From positions 30,641,513 to 30,705,512 of the forward strand of contig CM043968.1 in NCBI GenBank assembly GCA_014529385.2: 64,000 bases of DNA. The letters run 5' to 3'. Shown here piece after piece: positions 36,572 to 49,150 of this stretch (its first letter is position 1; each line of letters begins with the position of its first letter). The position numbers and the translations under genes are program-made. Below the pieces are notes generated by a model. The model was given only the letters and a program-made list of their open reading frames with translations. It had not been told where the DNA came from and searched no databases. This DNA is from Adiantum capillus-veneris. Lineage: Eukaryota; Streptophyta; Polypodiopsida; Polypodiales; Pteridaceae.

Positions 36572-37657
36572 AGCTACGCTTCACAGTAGTTTACTTTTCT
36601 GGGAAAAATTCGGCAGAGTTTCCCCTGTAAACTGACCTCTGAACCAATATCAACCTGTCAAATGAACCAAGAAAGCTTCAGATTCTGCAGAAATTTTGGC
36701 AGAGTCTCCTTTGTAAAATGGCTCTGGTGTACTAAAAACAGACCAAAAAGCAGCTCAAAAAACACCGTCTCTCTGACACTGTAAGCTGCGGGTAAACCTG
36801 TCGTGCACCTGTACTGTCTCTGACTGTCCTGTAAGCATAGACTGCGACAATGCCTCAATAGCAGTAAAGCAAAGATGCAATCCCAGTTGTCTAACTCACA
36901 GTCAATACATCCTAGCTGCCTATCTAAGGGTGCTCGAGGGATCGCTCCAAGACCTGTATCACCGAAAGGATCTCAGCATTCGAGAATCCCCCAGCTCAAT
37001 AAAACCTCACTCGACCCTCAACAAAGGCTGCAGTAAATCTGGCAGTACATAGACTTCCCACAAAGTCATACATCCACAAATTTCCCACTGTATGTTGTAA
37101 CCGCTGCGGCGGTTGTTTGCTGCGTGACTCACAGCCAGCAAACCCTCAACATACATACATCATCTCTGACAATACATCCCATGTGGAAGTACCTGCAATG
37201 TCAGGATGAAATTTGGAATATCAAGCAGCAAACACAAGCTACTTGATGAACTAGTGGATGTCGACTACAGTCTGTGTGTAGATGCGCCCGTGTCGTATGT
37301 GACACGCCTCCAAGAACTGTGAGCCGTCCTTCTATGTGTAGACAGCCACAAATCAACACTCTGGGAGTGTCGATATCCTCAGCACTTGCAGTCGTAGGCC
37401 GAAAAACCCAAATTTGCAGAGTCGGATCTGCACCCGCTGAGACCATGTAGTCGAAAATGGCCCGCGCAGAACTTTGTCGAAGCCGAACGGTGACCGAGAT
37501 GACCTCAGAATGAAATTCTGAGCACACCAAGGCCTACGGGTACTCCCACAAGATTTGGGGCCGTGTCTTCGCCTGTCGAATTTCACTCCAATCTGAGCTG
37601 GTGACTCTAGCCTCCTGCAGTGCTGCCCCGAGCCTCGATCTGAGCTCTGATACCAGT
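36572..37657 (-). other. Leader of copia B
   Basis: 1.1 kb between the 5' LTR and gag. Next to gag are two copies of a motif also found in elements A, C and D: about 36598-36643 (CTGGGAAAAATTCGGCAGAG, TTTCCCCTGTAAACTG) and about 36685-36730 (ATTTTGGCAGAGTCTCC, TTTGTAAAATGGCTCTG). No ORF of note. Confidence 0.6.
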
Positions 37658-37853
37658 TGAAGGAGTACGAGCAGAAGTGCGACGCGAGAGAGAGAGAGTG
37701 CTAGAAGAAGAGCACGACAATATGGTGAACTCGCTCTACTATAATGTGTAGAGCATAGTGAGTTCTTATTAGGTTTTTACAAAAGAACATGTGTACATAC
37801 CTGGCGGCCCGCCCACTTACCTGGGCGACCACATTGGGCTTTATACCCCAACA
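37658..37853 (-). repeat. 5' LTR of copia B
   Basis: 196 bp; contains a TATAAAG-like box (GGGTATAAAGCCC on the sense strand, about 37835-37847) near its start and the GA tract near its end. The primer site begins two bases inside. Confidence 0.92.
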
Positions 37854-37858
37854 AACAA

Positions 37859-39325
37859 TGCTCGAGATCACAAGACTCTCCCACCCAAGAGCAAACCACT
37901 GATCAAGCAAAGAAGGTGAGCAAACAGTCAAGCTCACTAGCCTCTGCAATAGCCTCTCCTCACTCCTGCGAGAGTGAGTATAAGAACACCAAACTGTGTC
38001 CAAATTGACAAAACCTGTCAAAGTGAGAGTAAACACTCGATCACTATCAAAGTGGGAATATATCGACCACTGTACAAGATGGCATAACACTGTAACTTTT
38101 ATGGAGAGAAGACAGGGAAAACAAACAGAATTTCCTTTGCAAAATGAGTCAAAACGCAAACTGCAAGCCAAAAAACTGTAGATAACCGCCAAAGTGGGAG
38201 TCAAATCCCATTAAACCATCAGAGAGCAAACTGCGAATACACATAAACCATGGCGAGAAATCTTGGGAAAAATCCGACAGAGTTTTCCCTGGAAACTAAG
38301 TAAAAACTCAAAAAATCTCACCAAATACGCATGACAATAGACATTGTCTCAGTAGCAAAATCCACAAAATGGTCTACATGCAATGCCAAAATCCTGGCAA
38401 ACTGGCTCACTCCTGACTGAGTAGCTCCATGGACGTGTACCTATCCAAAAAACACTGCAAACCTGTAAACCTACTACTTGCGAGCTATGGCTAGCTCAAA
38501 CTGTATCCGCATAATGCATGCATAGCATGATGATGCATAGTATGAAACTTCACAAAACCGTGCTGAAAAAGCTCTCTGAAATGCCCCACACAGTCAAAGA
38601 ATGCGCATGAAACCGCATCTGGATGTGTAACGATCCAAAAGTCACATCCCAAAGTATCACTTGCATACGAAAAAATGAGGTGAATTCTCTCTCAAATAGC
38701 ACCACAGTGTGCCATACATAGCCAAAGATGCAAACCGCATCACTCTCTACAGTGTAGGAATCAAACGGTAAAACCTTGATATGTCGAGATTGTTGACAAG
38801 CTGCTGCAAAAAATTCAATGCTCAAAAATTCAAAATCCTGATATGACCAACACCTCTGGAACGTGCCAAAACCTTAGGGTAGACTCCTAGATCACATGTA
38901 TCCGAGTCCGAGTGTGAGAGATATGCCAAAAGCTTTCGTTTTCAGCTTAAAAACACAACATAAACTTGCTGATGTTGCACTTGCTATAATTTCAGAAAAT
39001 GGATATCACATCGCCTCTGGAATGTGCCAAAACCCCAACCTAAACTCCTGGATCGTATCCATCCGACTCGTGCGACGGAGATATGCAAAAAACACAGTTT
39101 CAGGAGCCAAAAACAGCATAAACGAGCTTCAACACTTCTTGTTTCTGCTCTTTCTCTGCAAAATTCAGCAATGGCTTGCTAGACAAGCTGTACACAACCT
39201 GAATATACATGTCTAAGCTGAGATCTGACACCATCGAGCCATATCCACCGCCGCCGAAGCCAAGCTTTGTCGCTTCCGTCTCGCCGGGAGGCTGTCGCGT
39301 GCGTCGCCAAAGCTCTGATACCAAT
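37859..39325 (-). other. Leader of copia C with internal repeats
   Basis: Matches the copia A leader in order. It contains motif copies at 38100-38155 and 38250-38300, then two diverged units of about 175 bp (about 38840-38990 and 38991-39150), then the primer site at 39312-39323. Confidence 0.65.
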
Positions 39326-39556
39326 TGTGAGTGCACGAATGCGGTGCGTGTGCGGAGAGTCAGAAGGGGGGAGAGAGAGAGAGTACACAGGATGTGGGTG
39401 GAGCTTCCAAATCTCACTGTATGAGCACAATGTGAGAATGAGTGAGAGCTCCTTATGCTTTGTATGTATAAAAAATAAGGAGATAAATGTGGGCGGTCGG
39501 ACACTGGCCGACGGACACGGAAAAAGCACGGTGAGGCACACTGCCTTTACCTAACA
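39326..39556 (-). repeat. 5' LTR of copia C
   Basis: 231 bp; the (GA) tract has only about 7 units here. Followed by the AATAG target duplication. Confidence 0.85.
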
Positions 39557-40988
39557 AATAGTGCTTCCTCAAGGAGGGGAGTGTGGCTTGCAAGATGGGA
39601 ACGTTTTTTTTTCTGTTGGAAGACATCCAACTTCTATTGAGAATGCTAATGACTGAGAAAAATAGTTTGATGCTTGCCTCCTAGGCATAGAAAGCATGTC
39701 ATGGCTTCCTAGATCACCTCTATTATGTTTAGGATCATCAACATTCTTGCACAAATAGAGAGTGTAATAGGATCGAGTTCAAGCTACAAGCTTGTGATAG
39801 ATTGTAATGATGAGTGTCATTGCAAAAGGACAAAAGAGTCTCAAGGAAAATGCAGACTGGAAGGAGGATTGAAAGATCCATATAGATGATGGCATGCAAA
39901 AATATTTCACATGTGTGTATGTATACTTAATTCTTAAAAGACCCATCCACATGCTACCTCTAATTGGTCATTGTCAACTTAGAAGAGCCACACCACTAAA
40001 GACTCTCTCTTGGGATGTTATGGTAATTTTTTATTTGTTGATCATGCTAAGTATTTTTCATCATATATTACTGATGTTGCTAGGATCTTGTCTTTTACCC
40101 TTTGGTCTCACCAAGAAAGGAGTCGGTTCAAGATTTTGCAACATCAAGATATTTTTTAATTAAATATAACTCACTTCATTGACTATTGGAAGATTTTCTC
40201 AAATTACTTGCTTCAATCATAAAAAATTGACCAAACCCTGGCTCCCAATTGTAGGAGTTCCCCATGCTAATGCAAAGGAGGGTGCACCATAATTATTTCA
40301 ATAGGGGGGGATAGCACCACCTCCCCTTGCACACTTGTGTTTGTAGGTTATGAAGTCAATGGTTGGTGTAGAATGTGCACATAAGTGACTAGTTCTTAAT
40401 ACAATTAAAGAAACTAATACTAAGATTTATCCCTATCTCTTGCTTTTGGTTGTTTAAATTAGCAAGGAGAGTGATGTTGCAAGAGCGCTTCAAAAAGTAA
40501 AACTAGTGGCGTATGTGGGAGATGGTTTGCAATCTCGACCTATGTACTTTAGAATTATGACATTTTTTTCTCCTATTCTTCCCAAACTTTGAACCTTGCA
40601 TACATCCAGTATGCGATGTGAATGTTCATAACCTAACTAGTTTCTTCATAACTCTATTATAAATCGCTCATGTAGCCACTCAATGTAGAAGTTTCCTCAT
40701 AACGAAGATAATGCCTACACACACTTACACATGAAGCCTCTAATTCTTGATTTAGTACATTGTATTCACACTTCCTTATAGTTGATAAGCAAGCACATGC
40801 ACACACCAAGTTGGACATGAATGGCAAAGGCATATGGGGACAACGAGGTCTTGGTGCTCATTACCTTGTTGACAAAGCATTTACCATGCATTGGGTTATG
40901 TCAACCACCTTACCTTTCATTTAGTATATAATTATCCATTGCTACCACACACCTAACCAAGCAACCTTTACCCCTTTGCCTATTTGGG

Positions 40989-41160
40989 ATGCTTGTTTTT
41001 AAGCTGCAACCTACTTCACACATTGCATTGACAAGCTCTTGAAACTATACCTTGGAACTAGTACTATTTTCATCATGCTTGTTTTTAAGCTAAAACATAC
41101 TTCACACATTGCGTTGACTAGCTCTTGAAACTATACCTTAGAACTAGTACTATTTTCATC
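40989..41160 (+). repeat. 86-bp tandem duplication
   Basis: Unit 1 is 40989-41074 and unit 2 is 41075-41160, each starting ATGCTTGTTTTTAAGCT and ending CTATTTTCATC. They are the same length with only about half a dozen substitutions. Confidence 0.9.
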
Positions 41161-41324
41161 ATGATATTGTCATGCGCCCCCCCTTAAGACTAAGTAACAC
41201 GGGGTCTTCAATGAAGCCTTGACCATGGGATCCACGATGGGGAACTACAAGCGGGAATCACTAGATGCACCACACCGTTCAATTTTTGAAAAATAAACGA
41301 GGACTAAGGTCACATGATGCGCGC

Positions 41325-41400
41325 GGGCATGGTGGTTATGCCATCAACCTTGCTAGTAGGAGGGCCCGGGTTCGAGACACATGGGTGCAAGGGGGGGGTG
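41325..41400 (+). repeat. Possible tRNA-derived SINE head
   Basis: CATGGTGGTTATGCC (box A-like) is followed about 30 bp on by GGGTTCGAGACAC (box B-like), the spacing of a pol III promoter in a tRNA-derived SINE. A related arrangement with AAGTTCAAGACTC lies at 42085-42160. The ends of the elements are not defined. Confidence 0.35.
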
Positions 41401-42362
41401 CATTTTTTTTGTGCCGCCCATCTGCCTCGAGATTCTTGCAAGGGGTCAACAATCGTCGATCCCACCGCCTGCAGCTCTTAAAGACTCTTGTGTTACTTAG
41501 GTTGGGTTCACAGTAGGCGCCAACAACACGTAGGTGAACCCAACAACCTATCAAATGCGCCCACGTGGGCATGCACGTTCACAGTAGGCGGCGGAAGTGC
41601 GCGCTGTTTGCTGCGAGTGCATGGAAGGGTTGCCCCTTTTGCTTCCAAAACTCCCCCCCCCCCCCCCCAGGGTACTTCCACCCTCCACGATGGACAGCTT
41701 GTCATCGAAATTTCTTAAAAAAGCCTTTAAAAAAAGTGACTACAAGGACTTTGAAGCCTTTCCAAAAATAATTAACACACCACCACCAACCCACATACAC
41801 ACAAAATAATTCCTTCCACTCTTTGTTCCCCCGTCACCCAATGTTCACACTAGATGGCGGAAGAAAACAGAGTCACTTTTCGTTCCACCCTCTATGTGAA
41901 CAATTGGGTGGCGGAAGTGTGCATTTTGCAACTCTACCACCCGGAGAGGCACCTTTTGGAGTGTTTCTTTCGCCTCCTCGATGTGAACCCAACCTTAGTC
42001 CCCCCCCCCCCCCCCCCCCCGGCGCCCCCCATTTTGACTCTTGAGCCCCCACTGAGGGTAGGCTAGGATCTCTCTATAACTTAATGGAAATTGTGAGGTG
42101 ACGAGGCTAGAAGGCTGGCCATTGACTAAGAGGTCTTAAGTTCAAGACTCGTCCGATAGCTCTTTGAGGTCTTCAGTGAAGGATTCACTTCTTGTCTTGC
42201 CTTTCTTATTGCACTTCAAAGTTCTAGAAAAAGCAGAGGCTGCAGGACGTAAGGATTGATCATAGCCAAAACCAATGCACTTGTTATTCTGATTATCGTT
42301 TGAACTCAGGAGCTACACCCCAGAGTCGAGGAGCGCATTGCACAGGACAGAAGTGTTAGGCT

Positions 42363-43166
42363 ATGGAGGAGGAATTCCAGTGGCCGTATTTCTTTCATTA
42401 TCCGCCTTACTTTACGTAAGATTAGAGCTTGATGTGCTTGCACCCACAACTCCAATCGGCACCTCACGATGATCTGGTTTGTGTATGCATGCATTCGAAT
42501 CATCAGCTTGCAGCCCGTAAAGGACACGAGGGACAAACAGATCCAGGTCTGGAAAGAGCTCATACTCAAGTACTGCAAACATTTCAAGGTCTTCATCCTC
42601 CACTTTGAAGATGATATCCCCTTGTTTTTCAACGCTTCCATTGACAGTATGTATGTTCCATCTTTTGGATATGGGTTTCCTTATATGCCTTGACTTTCAG
42701 CCATTGTCGGCTTTTGACAGGAAAGCTCACTTATGAGGCCCGACAGCTTTTTCTAGGTGCTCTTGTCTCGGAAGGTATTCATGCTGATATGTTCTGTGAA
42801 TAAAGATATAAAATGTGTGTGCTTATATGCCATTAGATGTGTGAATTCACATGATATCTATTGCGGGAAGTTAGACTCTTCCACATGAATAACTCAGGTA
42901 CTTCAGCATGTCATTGGATGTGCAAGTGCATGTGGAAAGTTAATTTCTTCCAAGATGGTTCAATTTCTTCCCCATTTTTTCTTGTCTATTTTGCACTCAG
43001 AAGGCTAAAGACAAATGGCTTGAAAAAACGCAATTCTTATGATCATAATTTCTGATGTCTTAGGTTTTGTTTTGTAGGTAGAGCTGAATGGCTGGATAAA
43101 GAACATCAAAAGTGTCTGATACTTTGGAGGAAGATTCAAAATTGGGCTGATATTATTCTTCAATTT
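42363..43166 (+). CDS. VPS25: VPS25 (ESCRT-II subunit), exons 1-4
   Basis: Exons 42363-42415, 42507-42646, 42721-42774 and 43078-43166. All introns are GT..AG (91, 74 and 303 bp) and the frame is kept through every junction. The translation runs MEEEFQWPYFFHYPPYFT, LQPVKDTRDKQIQVWKEL, ILKYCKHFKVF, DDIPLFFNASIDR, KLTYEARQLFLGALVSEG, RAEWLDKEHQKCLILWRK, IQNWADIILQF. This is the first winged-helix domain of VPS25 and the start of the second. The N-terminal PPYF matches the PPx(Y/F) motif that contacts VPS22/VPS36. VPS25 is part of ESCRT-II on endosomes and recruits VPS20 during multivesicular body sorting of ubiquitinated membrane proteins. The start ATG has an in-frame TAG two codons upstream. 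No lesion is seen; the rest continues at 56206. Confidence 0.93.
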
Positions 43167-43589
43167 GTAAGTTGCAGGCTCGCGTTGTTCAGAGATGGAG
43201 CTAGGACTAGAACATGCCTCTTAGAACTAAGTTTTTAACTGTATCATTGTTAGGCCTCAAAAAATGTAGATTGGTTGCTTAATGTTAGGCCATCTATTAT
43301 TTTGGAAGCCTGTTTTTGTTAGTATTGGACCTTGGTCAGGGTCGCATTTCCAACATTGGCAGCGGCCTTTTTGCACAGAACCATGATGACACAAGCCATA
43401 CTCCATAAACGAGCGTAGGGAGTGGACATCAGGCTCACCTCCCATCCATAGAGCCAATACGGGTTCACCCTCGAGTGTGGGAGCTTGCAGCCAACAGGCT
43501 AGCCTCTACCACTGGATTCCTTAACCGCCCTAACCATAGGGCCGTGTTCACAGTTGACCGGATATAGCTTAGGTGCCCATTGTGATGCC

Positions 43590-44180
43590 TGGGACATAAT
43601 ACTTCCCCCCTCATTTTTAATTGTTGTCCTCAACAATATCCTCGGTTATAAAACTGGAGAAATGACTCGTCAACAATCTTATGGGTGCTTCCACTAGATC
43701 AAAGACTCGGGGAAAGAAGCCTTTTGAGAATGCTTGACCCTTTGATCAAGAACCAATTTGGGTTCAAGTGGAATGTAACGAGTGGTATCCTCCAAAGGCA
43801 GGACTTCCTCCAGAGGAACCACGTGTTCATCCTGTCCCAACTGCTACTTCAAGCCGCCAACGTGTGAACACAGGGTGGACAATAATGTCGGAGGGTAGAT
43901 CCAGTTTGGAGGAGACATCATTTATCTTCTTGATAATTTGAAATGGCCCACAATATCGTGAAGATAATTTCGAGCATTCACTAGTACACCCATATCCTTC
44001 GATACCTAAAGGTACACCGATATCCCTGCGTGGAGATCACGAGGCTCTCGATGCTGGTTAGCATAAAAGGAAGCCCGATCTTGGGCGGTCTTGATGCTTC
44101 CCTGAGCGATCACGGTCATTTCTTGCATGTCGCGCAAGAAATCAGATGCGGATTATAATAGGCTTGGACACCCCAAGCTG
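43590..44180 (-). pseudogene. Gypsy integrase C-terminal remnant
   Basis: On the minus strand: KLSSRYCGPFQIIKKIND and VSSKLDLPSDIIVHPVF, the usual end of Ty3/gypsy integrase (L.PRY.GPF.I...I....Y.L.LP....IHPVFHVS). A purine run (AAAATGAGGGGGGAAG, minus, about 43600-43620) follows like a polypurine tract before a 3' LTR. It may be the far end of the gypsy element whose gag-RT part is at 51673-54371, with later insertions between. Confidence 0.6.
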
Positions 44181-44479
44181 AGGATACAACACACGTGAGA
44201 GAATTGAACAAAACTGAGAAAGAAATGACACGGCACGCCGAAGGTTCGTGCCCAAAGAGATTGGCCTCAAAGCATAGTCACAAGGGACGCGTCAGGGGAC
44301 GTCAGGGGACGGGGCTCAAATGGATTTTTAGTGTAAAAAAGAGGGCGGGACGGCAAGTGGGGATGGAAAAGAGGGGTCGGGAAGCGCAAAATGGGCGTCC
44401 CCTGTGACTATGCCTCAAAGAGTGGCCTCAAAGAGTGGCGTCCCTTGTGGTATTTTGTTATTATTAATGCTTCACAAAG

Positions 44480-44740
44480 TACAATGTCAAAGGGTCCTCT
44501 TCTCCCAAGCTAATCTGCTTGAGACTGAGGCCCTGATATAGGCCCTGAGCCTTCCAAAAGCAGTATACATGAAAAGCTTCAAATCTAAAAGCATCTTGGC
44601 CCAAAAGCTAGCGTTAGACGCTGCCAGCATGATTTGCGGAAATCTATACGGCTTGTCATGTCAGCAGCGTAAAACGCGGGCGTCAGGACTCAGTACAACT
44701 GCCACGTCATCAGCCTGCCACGTTTTTAAAAAAAATCCTT
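44480..44740 (-). repeat. LTR-like fragment, inverted relative to 57130-57345
   Basis: The order CCAAAAGCAG, CATGAAAAGC, TTCAAATCTAAAAGC, CGTAAAACGC, ACAACTGCCACGTCATCA matches the reverse complement of 57125-57345. It looks like part of the LTR of the gypsy family at 56288-57600. Confidence 0.5.
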
Positions 44741-44930
44741 GTGTCCCTGAGGCGCTATCGAACAGGGTCCCATTGTCAAAGGTGGCAGTGGAAGATGCAA
44801 TGAAGACAAGAATTGGCTCGTGATCCAGTGGGTGCCTCTATTCCGATCTAGAACACCTGTAATGCCAAACACATGAACAAGGCACACCTGTGGAGAAGAG
44901 AGATTACTGAGGTAGAAAGAGACAGAACAT

Positions 44931-45017
<87 letters not shown>

Positions 45018-45933
45018 AAAAGGCTCTCTATGTTGATAATAATCAACTCATACAAGTGACCAAGGGTGGTTCAACATAGAACTGATATGCCCAATGGATA
45101 GACCCGAGGTACACACAACTGCAACTGCTACTGACGCTGCCAACTGCTTGTGCACACGAGACCACTGTCACGGTCTCATCATGGGCAGCCAACTCCAAAG
45201 TGCTCCTCCTCTTGATACCAGCTCAGATCTGGAGAGAGAGATCAACATCCCTCGAGACTAGCCACTATATGACTGCCCTCTAGAGGGCGAAACATCTCTC
45301 ACCACCTAGGCCTGCACCATCGGAAGGGTGCTCTGCATTTGATTGTGATCGCAGACACGAGGAGAGCACGCGGCTGGACTGCTGCCCACTGTCACTGCAC
45401 AAGGCAAAAATGCCAGGGCTGCCAGCCCTAAGGGCCTGCCGGCTGCACAAAAAACGCAAGTGAGGGGGCTGCCCAAAAAACGCAAGTGAGGGGGCTGCCT
45501 CAAGGGGCTGCCCAAGGGAGGGCGGCCCAACCTGGGACTGAACTGCATACCCAAAGGGGTGACACCCCCTTGCTCCCTATATAGGGAGAATATATGACTG
45601 CCTGACCCAACCCTCAGCCCCCCACGACCTGGTATAAATCCCATAAATGGGAAATTAGGGGGAAAAATAGGATGCTGGCCACTAGAGCCCTGGGAGGTGA
45701 CTCGACTATAAGGAGGCAAAAATTAAAATTCCCTATGGTAGAAGGAGCCTACATGGCTATGGAATTGAGCCAAAACCCGAGCTAAACATGGCTAAAGACA
45801 ACCTGACATGAGAAAACAACCTCACACTGGCCGGGCACAGCCACAAAACAGCCCTCACTCCCTAGCACCTGTCCCTGGGAGAAACGGGGACCGACTGGAC
45901 GAATCCAGAGAGATGATTGAACTCTAACACCTC
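44740..45933 (-). mobile_element. LTR plus leader block, left arm of an inverted pair
   Basis: Reverse-complement match to 49151-50700. On the minus strand: a putative LTR at 45933-45222 (starts TGTTAGAGTTCAATC, has a TATATAG box near 45585, and a GA/CT-rich end), a primer site TGGTATCAAG (complement of 45211-45220), then leader sequence and a long (CT)n tract (45011-44935, about 38 units). No coding sequence follows before 44740. Confidence 0.6.
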
Positions 45934-48900
45934 CTGGAAAGGAAGTCGGACTAGGGAGCTGGAGTGAGCAATCTGCAACTACAAAGAGAGGGTTTCAATG
46001 ACGAGGATAGCTGCTAGAAACTCTAAGGTTGAATAGTACCTGCCAGTACACTATCCAACCGCTACGCCCGAAAGACATCCGGGAAGTATAATGCTGTCTG
46101 CTGAAAGTAAATCCAGTTTTATCAAGAATCTCCTCAAGCCAACCGACTCACAAGTCGAACAACCAGCATCTGCAGAAGGTATTGTTGTTGATCGCTCCAA
46201 GAGTATGCATCAAAATTGAGGGTAAAGGTTTAAATGATAAAAGACTGGTATTTGGATCATTTCCCAACTCTAAAGTACTCCACCCTCGAGGAAAGAGTGG
46301 GAAATCTACACCTCCGATCATATACCACCTGCCAGAAACTCCAAGTTGCTACGAAAGTCCAAAGAAAGGGACAATCGAGGCTACTAAGGAACTATATGTC
46401 TGATGACAAAGAATTGCACCAACCGTCATATACAACGATGAACTGCAACTTGTAGCTGTAGGAACTTCAACGAAACCGAGAAAGAAGCTGTAACTGATTT
46501 TCAGCTATCTGGAACACCACCCGAGAGAATATCACCCTACTCTCAGGGTGATTCGGGAACAAACATCCTACAAACACACATCAATACTGAGACTGCAGCT
46601 AACACGTCAAGATCAAGAGAAGATCCTGCTCCCATGCTCCCAAGCTCTGCAAGAGAAGAGCAAGGTGGTGTAGAAAGCCACCAACTAGACTGCCAATCTT
46701 GTCCGCTGCAGATGGAGCCACAAGAACGGTATGGAAGTAGTTTGCGCAAATTGACTCCCAAGCTGGCTCCATATCCCCCTCTAATGGGAGAACACCCGAA
46801 CCATGGATAACTGTCATAACTCTCCAATAGTCTCTGTCTGTGTAACCGGATCACCCAATGGAGGTGAATCCAAAAGGAAAATCTTTTACACGTGGAACTT
46901 GGAACCAAATCTGGGAGAATGAAGAAGATTGTCTCCCCACTATGAAGAATGCCGGTTAACTGTAACTAGTTCCTAGTCCAAGGAGGACCACTATCCGCTT
47001 GTATGAAAGATAACATGCCAGTCTAAGGATAAGGGAAATAGGTGTGTCCTAAAATGGTACAGTCTCCAGGGATCAATCTGGAAGACGAGGCATAAGAACT
47101 CTGCTTGGATGCACTGGGAAGAGCAACCGTCACACCAAAAATCCAAAAGACAAGGCAACCACCGAAATGGCTAAGGAAGAACATCCGCAAAGATACTATC
47201 TGCACTGTGGGCTCAAGCACACCATCCAAAGCCGCAAGAAATGGGCAAGGGAAACCAAAGACTGAAAGACACCGTGCATGCTACCCCGTTGAATGGAGCA
47301 CTGGTAGTTGATTGAAGATAATAACCTGGAAGCCCCCTCTGAAAGAGAAGTATCCTCAAAAGTACGCTCTGAGGTAACAACTGACTCAACCCACGTCAGA
47401 ACATAGCAAACATTGTCACTGAAAGCTCCAAAGCTAAAGCTGAGAACTCCCCCCAAGATGGGAAGTCCCCCTCTTGCTCAATCCTGGGAAAAGAGAATGA
47501 GTCTATGAGAACCACCAGAAAGAAATCTGAGACAAACCTGGAGTAAAACTGCTTCCTCTGTAATTGAATAGCAAGACTTGAATCTCATGGAACTTGAGAC
47601 TCAAGGAGAATCTCACCAGCGGTAAACTCGGACTGCTAAGAATAGGAAGATGTGAAAGGTCGTCACCTGAGGATCATGTTTGCCAAAGAAGCCATCGGGG
47701 TCCAATAAGAACCTAGCGATCAAGCAAAATTCCTTGAGATCAAACCAAATCTTCGCCACATCTTTGCATTTGCCGAGATCAAACCTGTAGGTACAATCCA
47801 ATACAATATGCCAAATTGCATACAGACTCAGAAGAGCACATATACTCCCACTGTTGTAACTTGGTTCCTTAAATCTTCATTAAAAACTGTCTTTGTACTT
47901 GTGCTGAAGAGAACATACCCACAACTGAACTGTGGAATCAATATCCAATACACAACATGACTCCAATACTCAAGCGGAGAGTAAAGGAACCGGCTCGGGA
48001 AACAAACCCGTGAAGAACGCTTGGGCTAATTCGTATCATGCCAAAAAACAGGGAAAGGACTGCAAGGGAAGAACTTTGCTGTACTAGCCAGCCGTGGCCA
48101 AATGTGCACACCTGAAAAAGGGCTGTCCTCAAGGTTGGAGCTCTCCAAAGGGATGTATGGAAGAAGCATCTGAATGTTGCTGATTGCGAGAGTAGGAACT
48201 AGACGTCCCCACAAACTGTCGACAAGAAGTGTAAACCTGTCATCCAAAAGATCTTGACAAATTTGCTTTTCGATCATCAAGAAAACCGCACGTAGAAGGT
48301 TGCAAACCTATCCCGAAACTAGTGCTGACAAGCTCACAAGAAGTCGTAAACTATCCCACAACTGGTACTGACAAGCTCACAAAAGGGCAAAGAAGCGACT
48401 CTGTAGGGGCACACTACCACGAGGGAAGGAGAGAACATGGAGATAGGAGAAGTCCGTACTCCTACAAAACCTCCTCGAATTGTTGTCATTGTTGGCTAAG
48501 GGTTTGGCACCACATGCTCCACCTCTAAACCTCATCTAAGGAAGTCGGATGATCAAACAAGAAATGGTTCTGGAGATAAAAAAGTATCCCCCTTTGCTTG
48601 TCAATGTCAACTCCAAGACATGCACTATAAACTGCACATGAACTGCTGCATACCGGATGAACAAGGTTAAACTGAAGACGGAACTGGAACTTCCATCCTT
48701 AGATGGACAATGGAAAATCAAAGAACATCCTTTACTTCAAGCGGGAAGAGATCCCCCTCTGTCATCTATAATCCACAATCTGGGGACTAAAGGGCAACCG
48801 AATCATCAACTTGCTACCCATTGGATAGGTAGCTCCGTTGGCAATTCTAAGAAATATGTGCATTTGCAAAAGGCAAAGCAAGTCTGCCGATACATCTCCT

Positions 48901-49150
48901 TGAAGAAGACACAGCCATAGAAACCTGCTCCAGAAGTGATGAAGAAGATCCTACAGTTGTCCAAACGCTTCTCTCCGAAGAAGATGGAAATGAGTAGCTC
49001 CCCCTCTGGATCGAACAACCGCATGCTTGCTCCCCTTGCCGGAAGGCACAATAACATGACTCCATCTGGGATAACCAAAGCAATCCAGCACTGCTTACCA
49101 ACTTTCAAGTCTTGCCGAGTGGCCTATTTTTAAAAGATCAGTTCCTACGA
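45934..49150. other. 3.2 kb between the inverted LTR blocks, unidentified
   Basis: No frame is open for more than about 120 codons. A plus-strand RQPPKWLRKNIRKD (about 47155) faintly recalls the linker before reverse transcriptase in copia elements, but neighbouring motifs are absent. I do not recognise a gene. It may be a heavily decayed internal region. Confidence 0.35.

Larger units (their letters stand above)
32546..37853 (-). mobile_element. Copia element B, near-complete, nested in copia C
   Basis: LTRs at 32546-32737 and 37658-37853, flanked by AACAA (32541-32545, 37854-37858). The primer site TGGTATCAGAGC is the complement of 37644-37655, and the polypurine tract AAGTGGGAGG adjoins 32738. 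The LTRs differ by about five substitutions plus a small GA-repeat length change, so it is a recent insertion compared with C. One gag-pol frame with two nonsense codons and one in-frame deletion. Confidence 0.95.
31114..39556 (-). mobile_element. Copia element C, non-autonomous, split by copia B
   Basis: LTRs at 31114-31368 and 39326-39556, flanked by AATAG (31109-31113, 39557-39561). The primer site TGGTATCAGAGC (complement of 39312-39323) next to the right LTR gives minus orientation. Without copia B it is about 3.1 kb. Like copia A it encodes only zinc-knuckle, protease-like and acidic regions. My hand comparison of the LTRs gives roughly 7-8% substitutions outside the GA tract, clearly more than in copia B. 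Confidence 0.85.
39562..42362. other. Spacer between copia C and VPS25
   Basis: No gene recognised. Holds an 86-bp tandem duplication (40989-41160), a C-run at 41653-41668, another at 42000-42020, and possible tRNA-derived SINE pieces near 41325-41400 and 42085-42160. The last 100-150 bp are presumably the VPS25 promoter and 5' UTR; no TATA box stands out. Confidence 0.5.

Noticed and set aside
37644..37655. Fragment of a tRNA gene
   Set aside because: GCTCTGATACCA next to an LTR is the primer-binding site complementary to initiator tRNA-Met; no tRNA body is present.
44150..44180. Direct-repeat match of AATAGGCTTGGA with 56333 as evidence of a paired LTR
   Set aside because: The neighbouring homology (44480-44740 with 57130-57345) is inverted, so the short direct match does not define an LTR pair.
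45306..45719. 137-codon minus-strand frame as a gene
   Set aside because: It lies wholly within the putative LTR and is Pro/Gly-rich by composition; the matching place in the right arm is not open in the same way.
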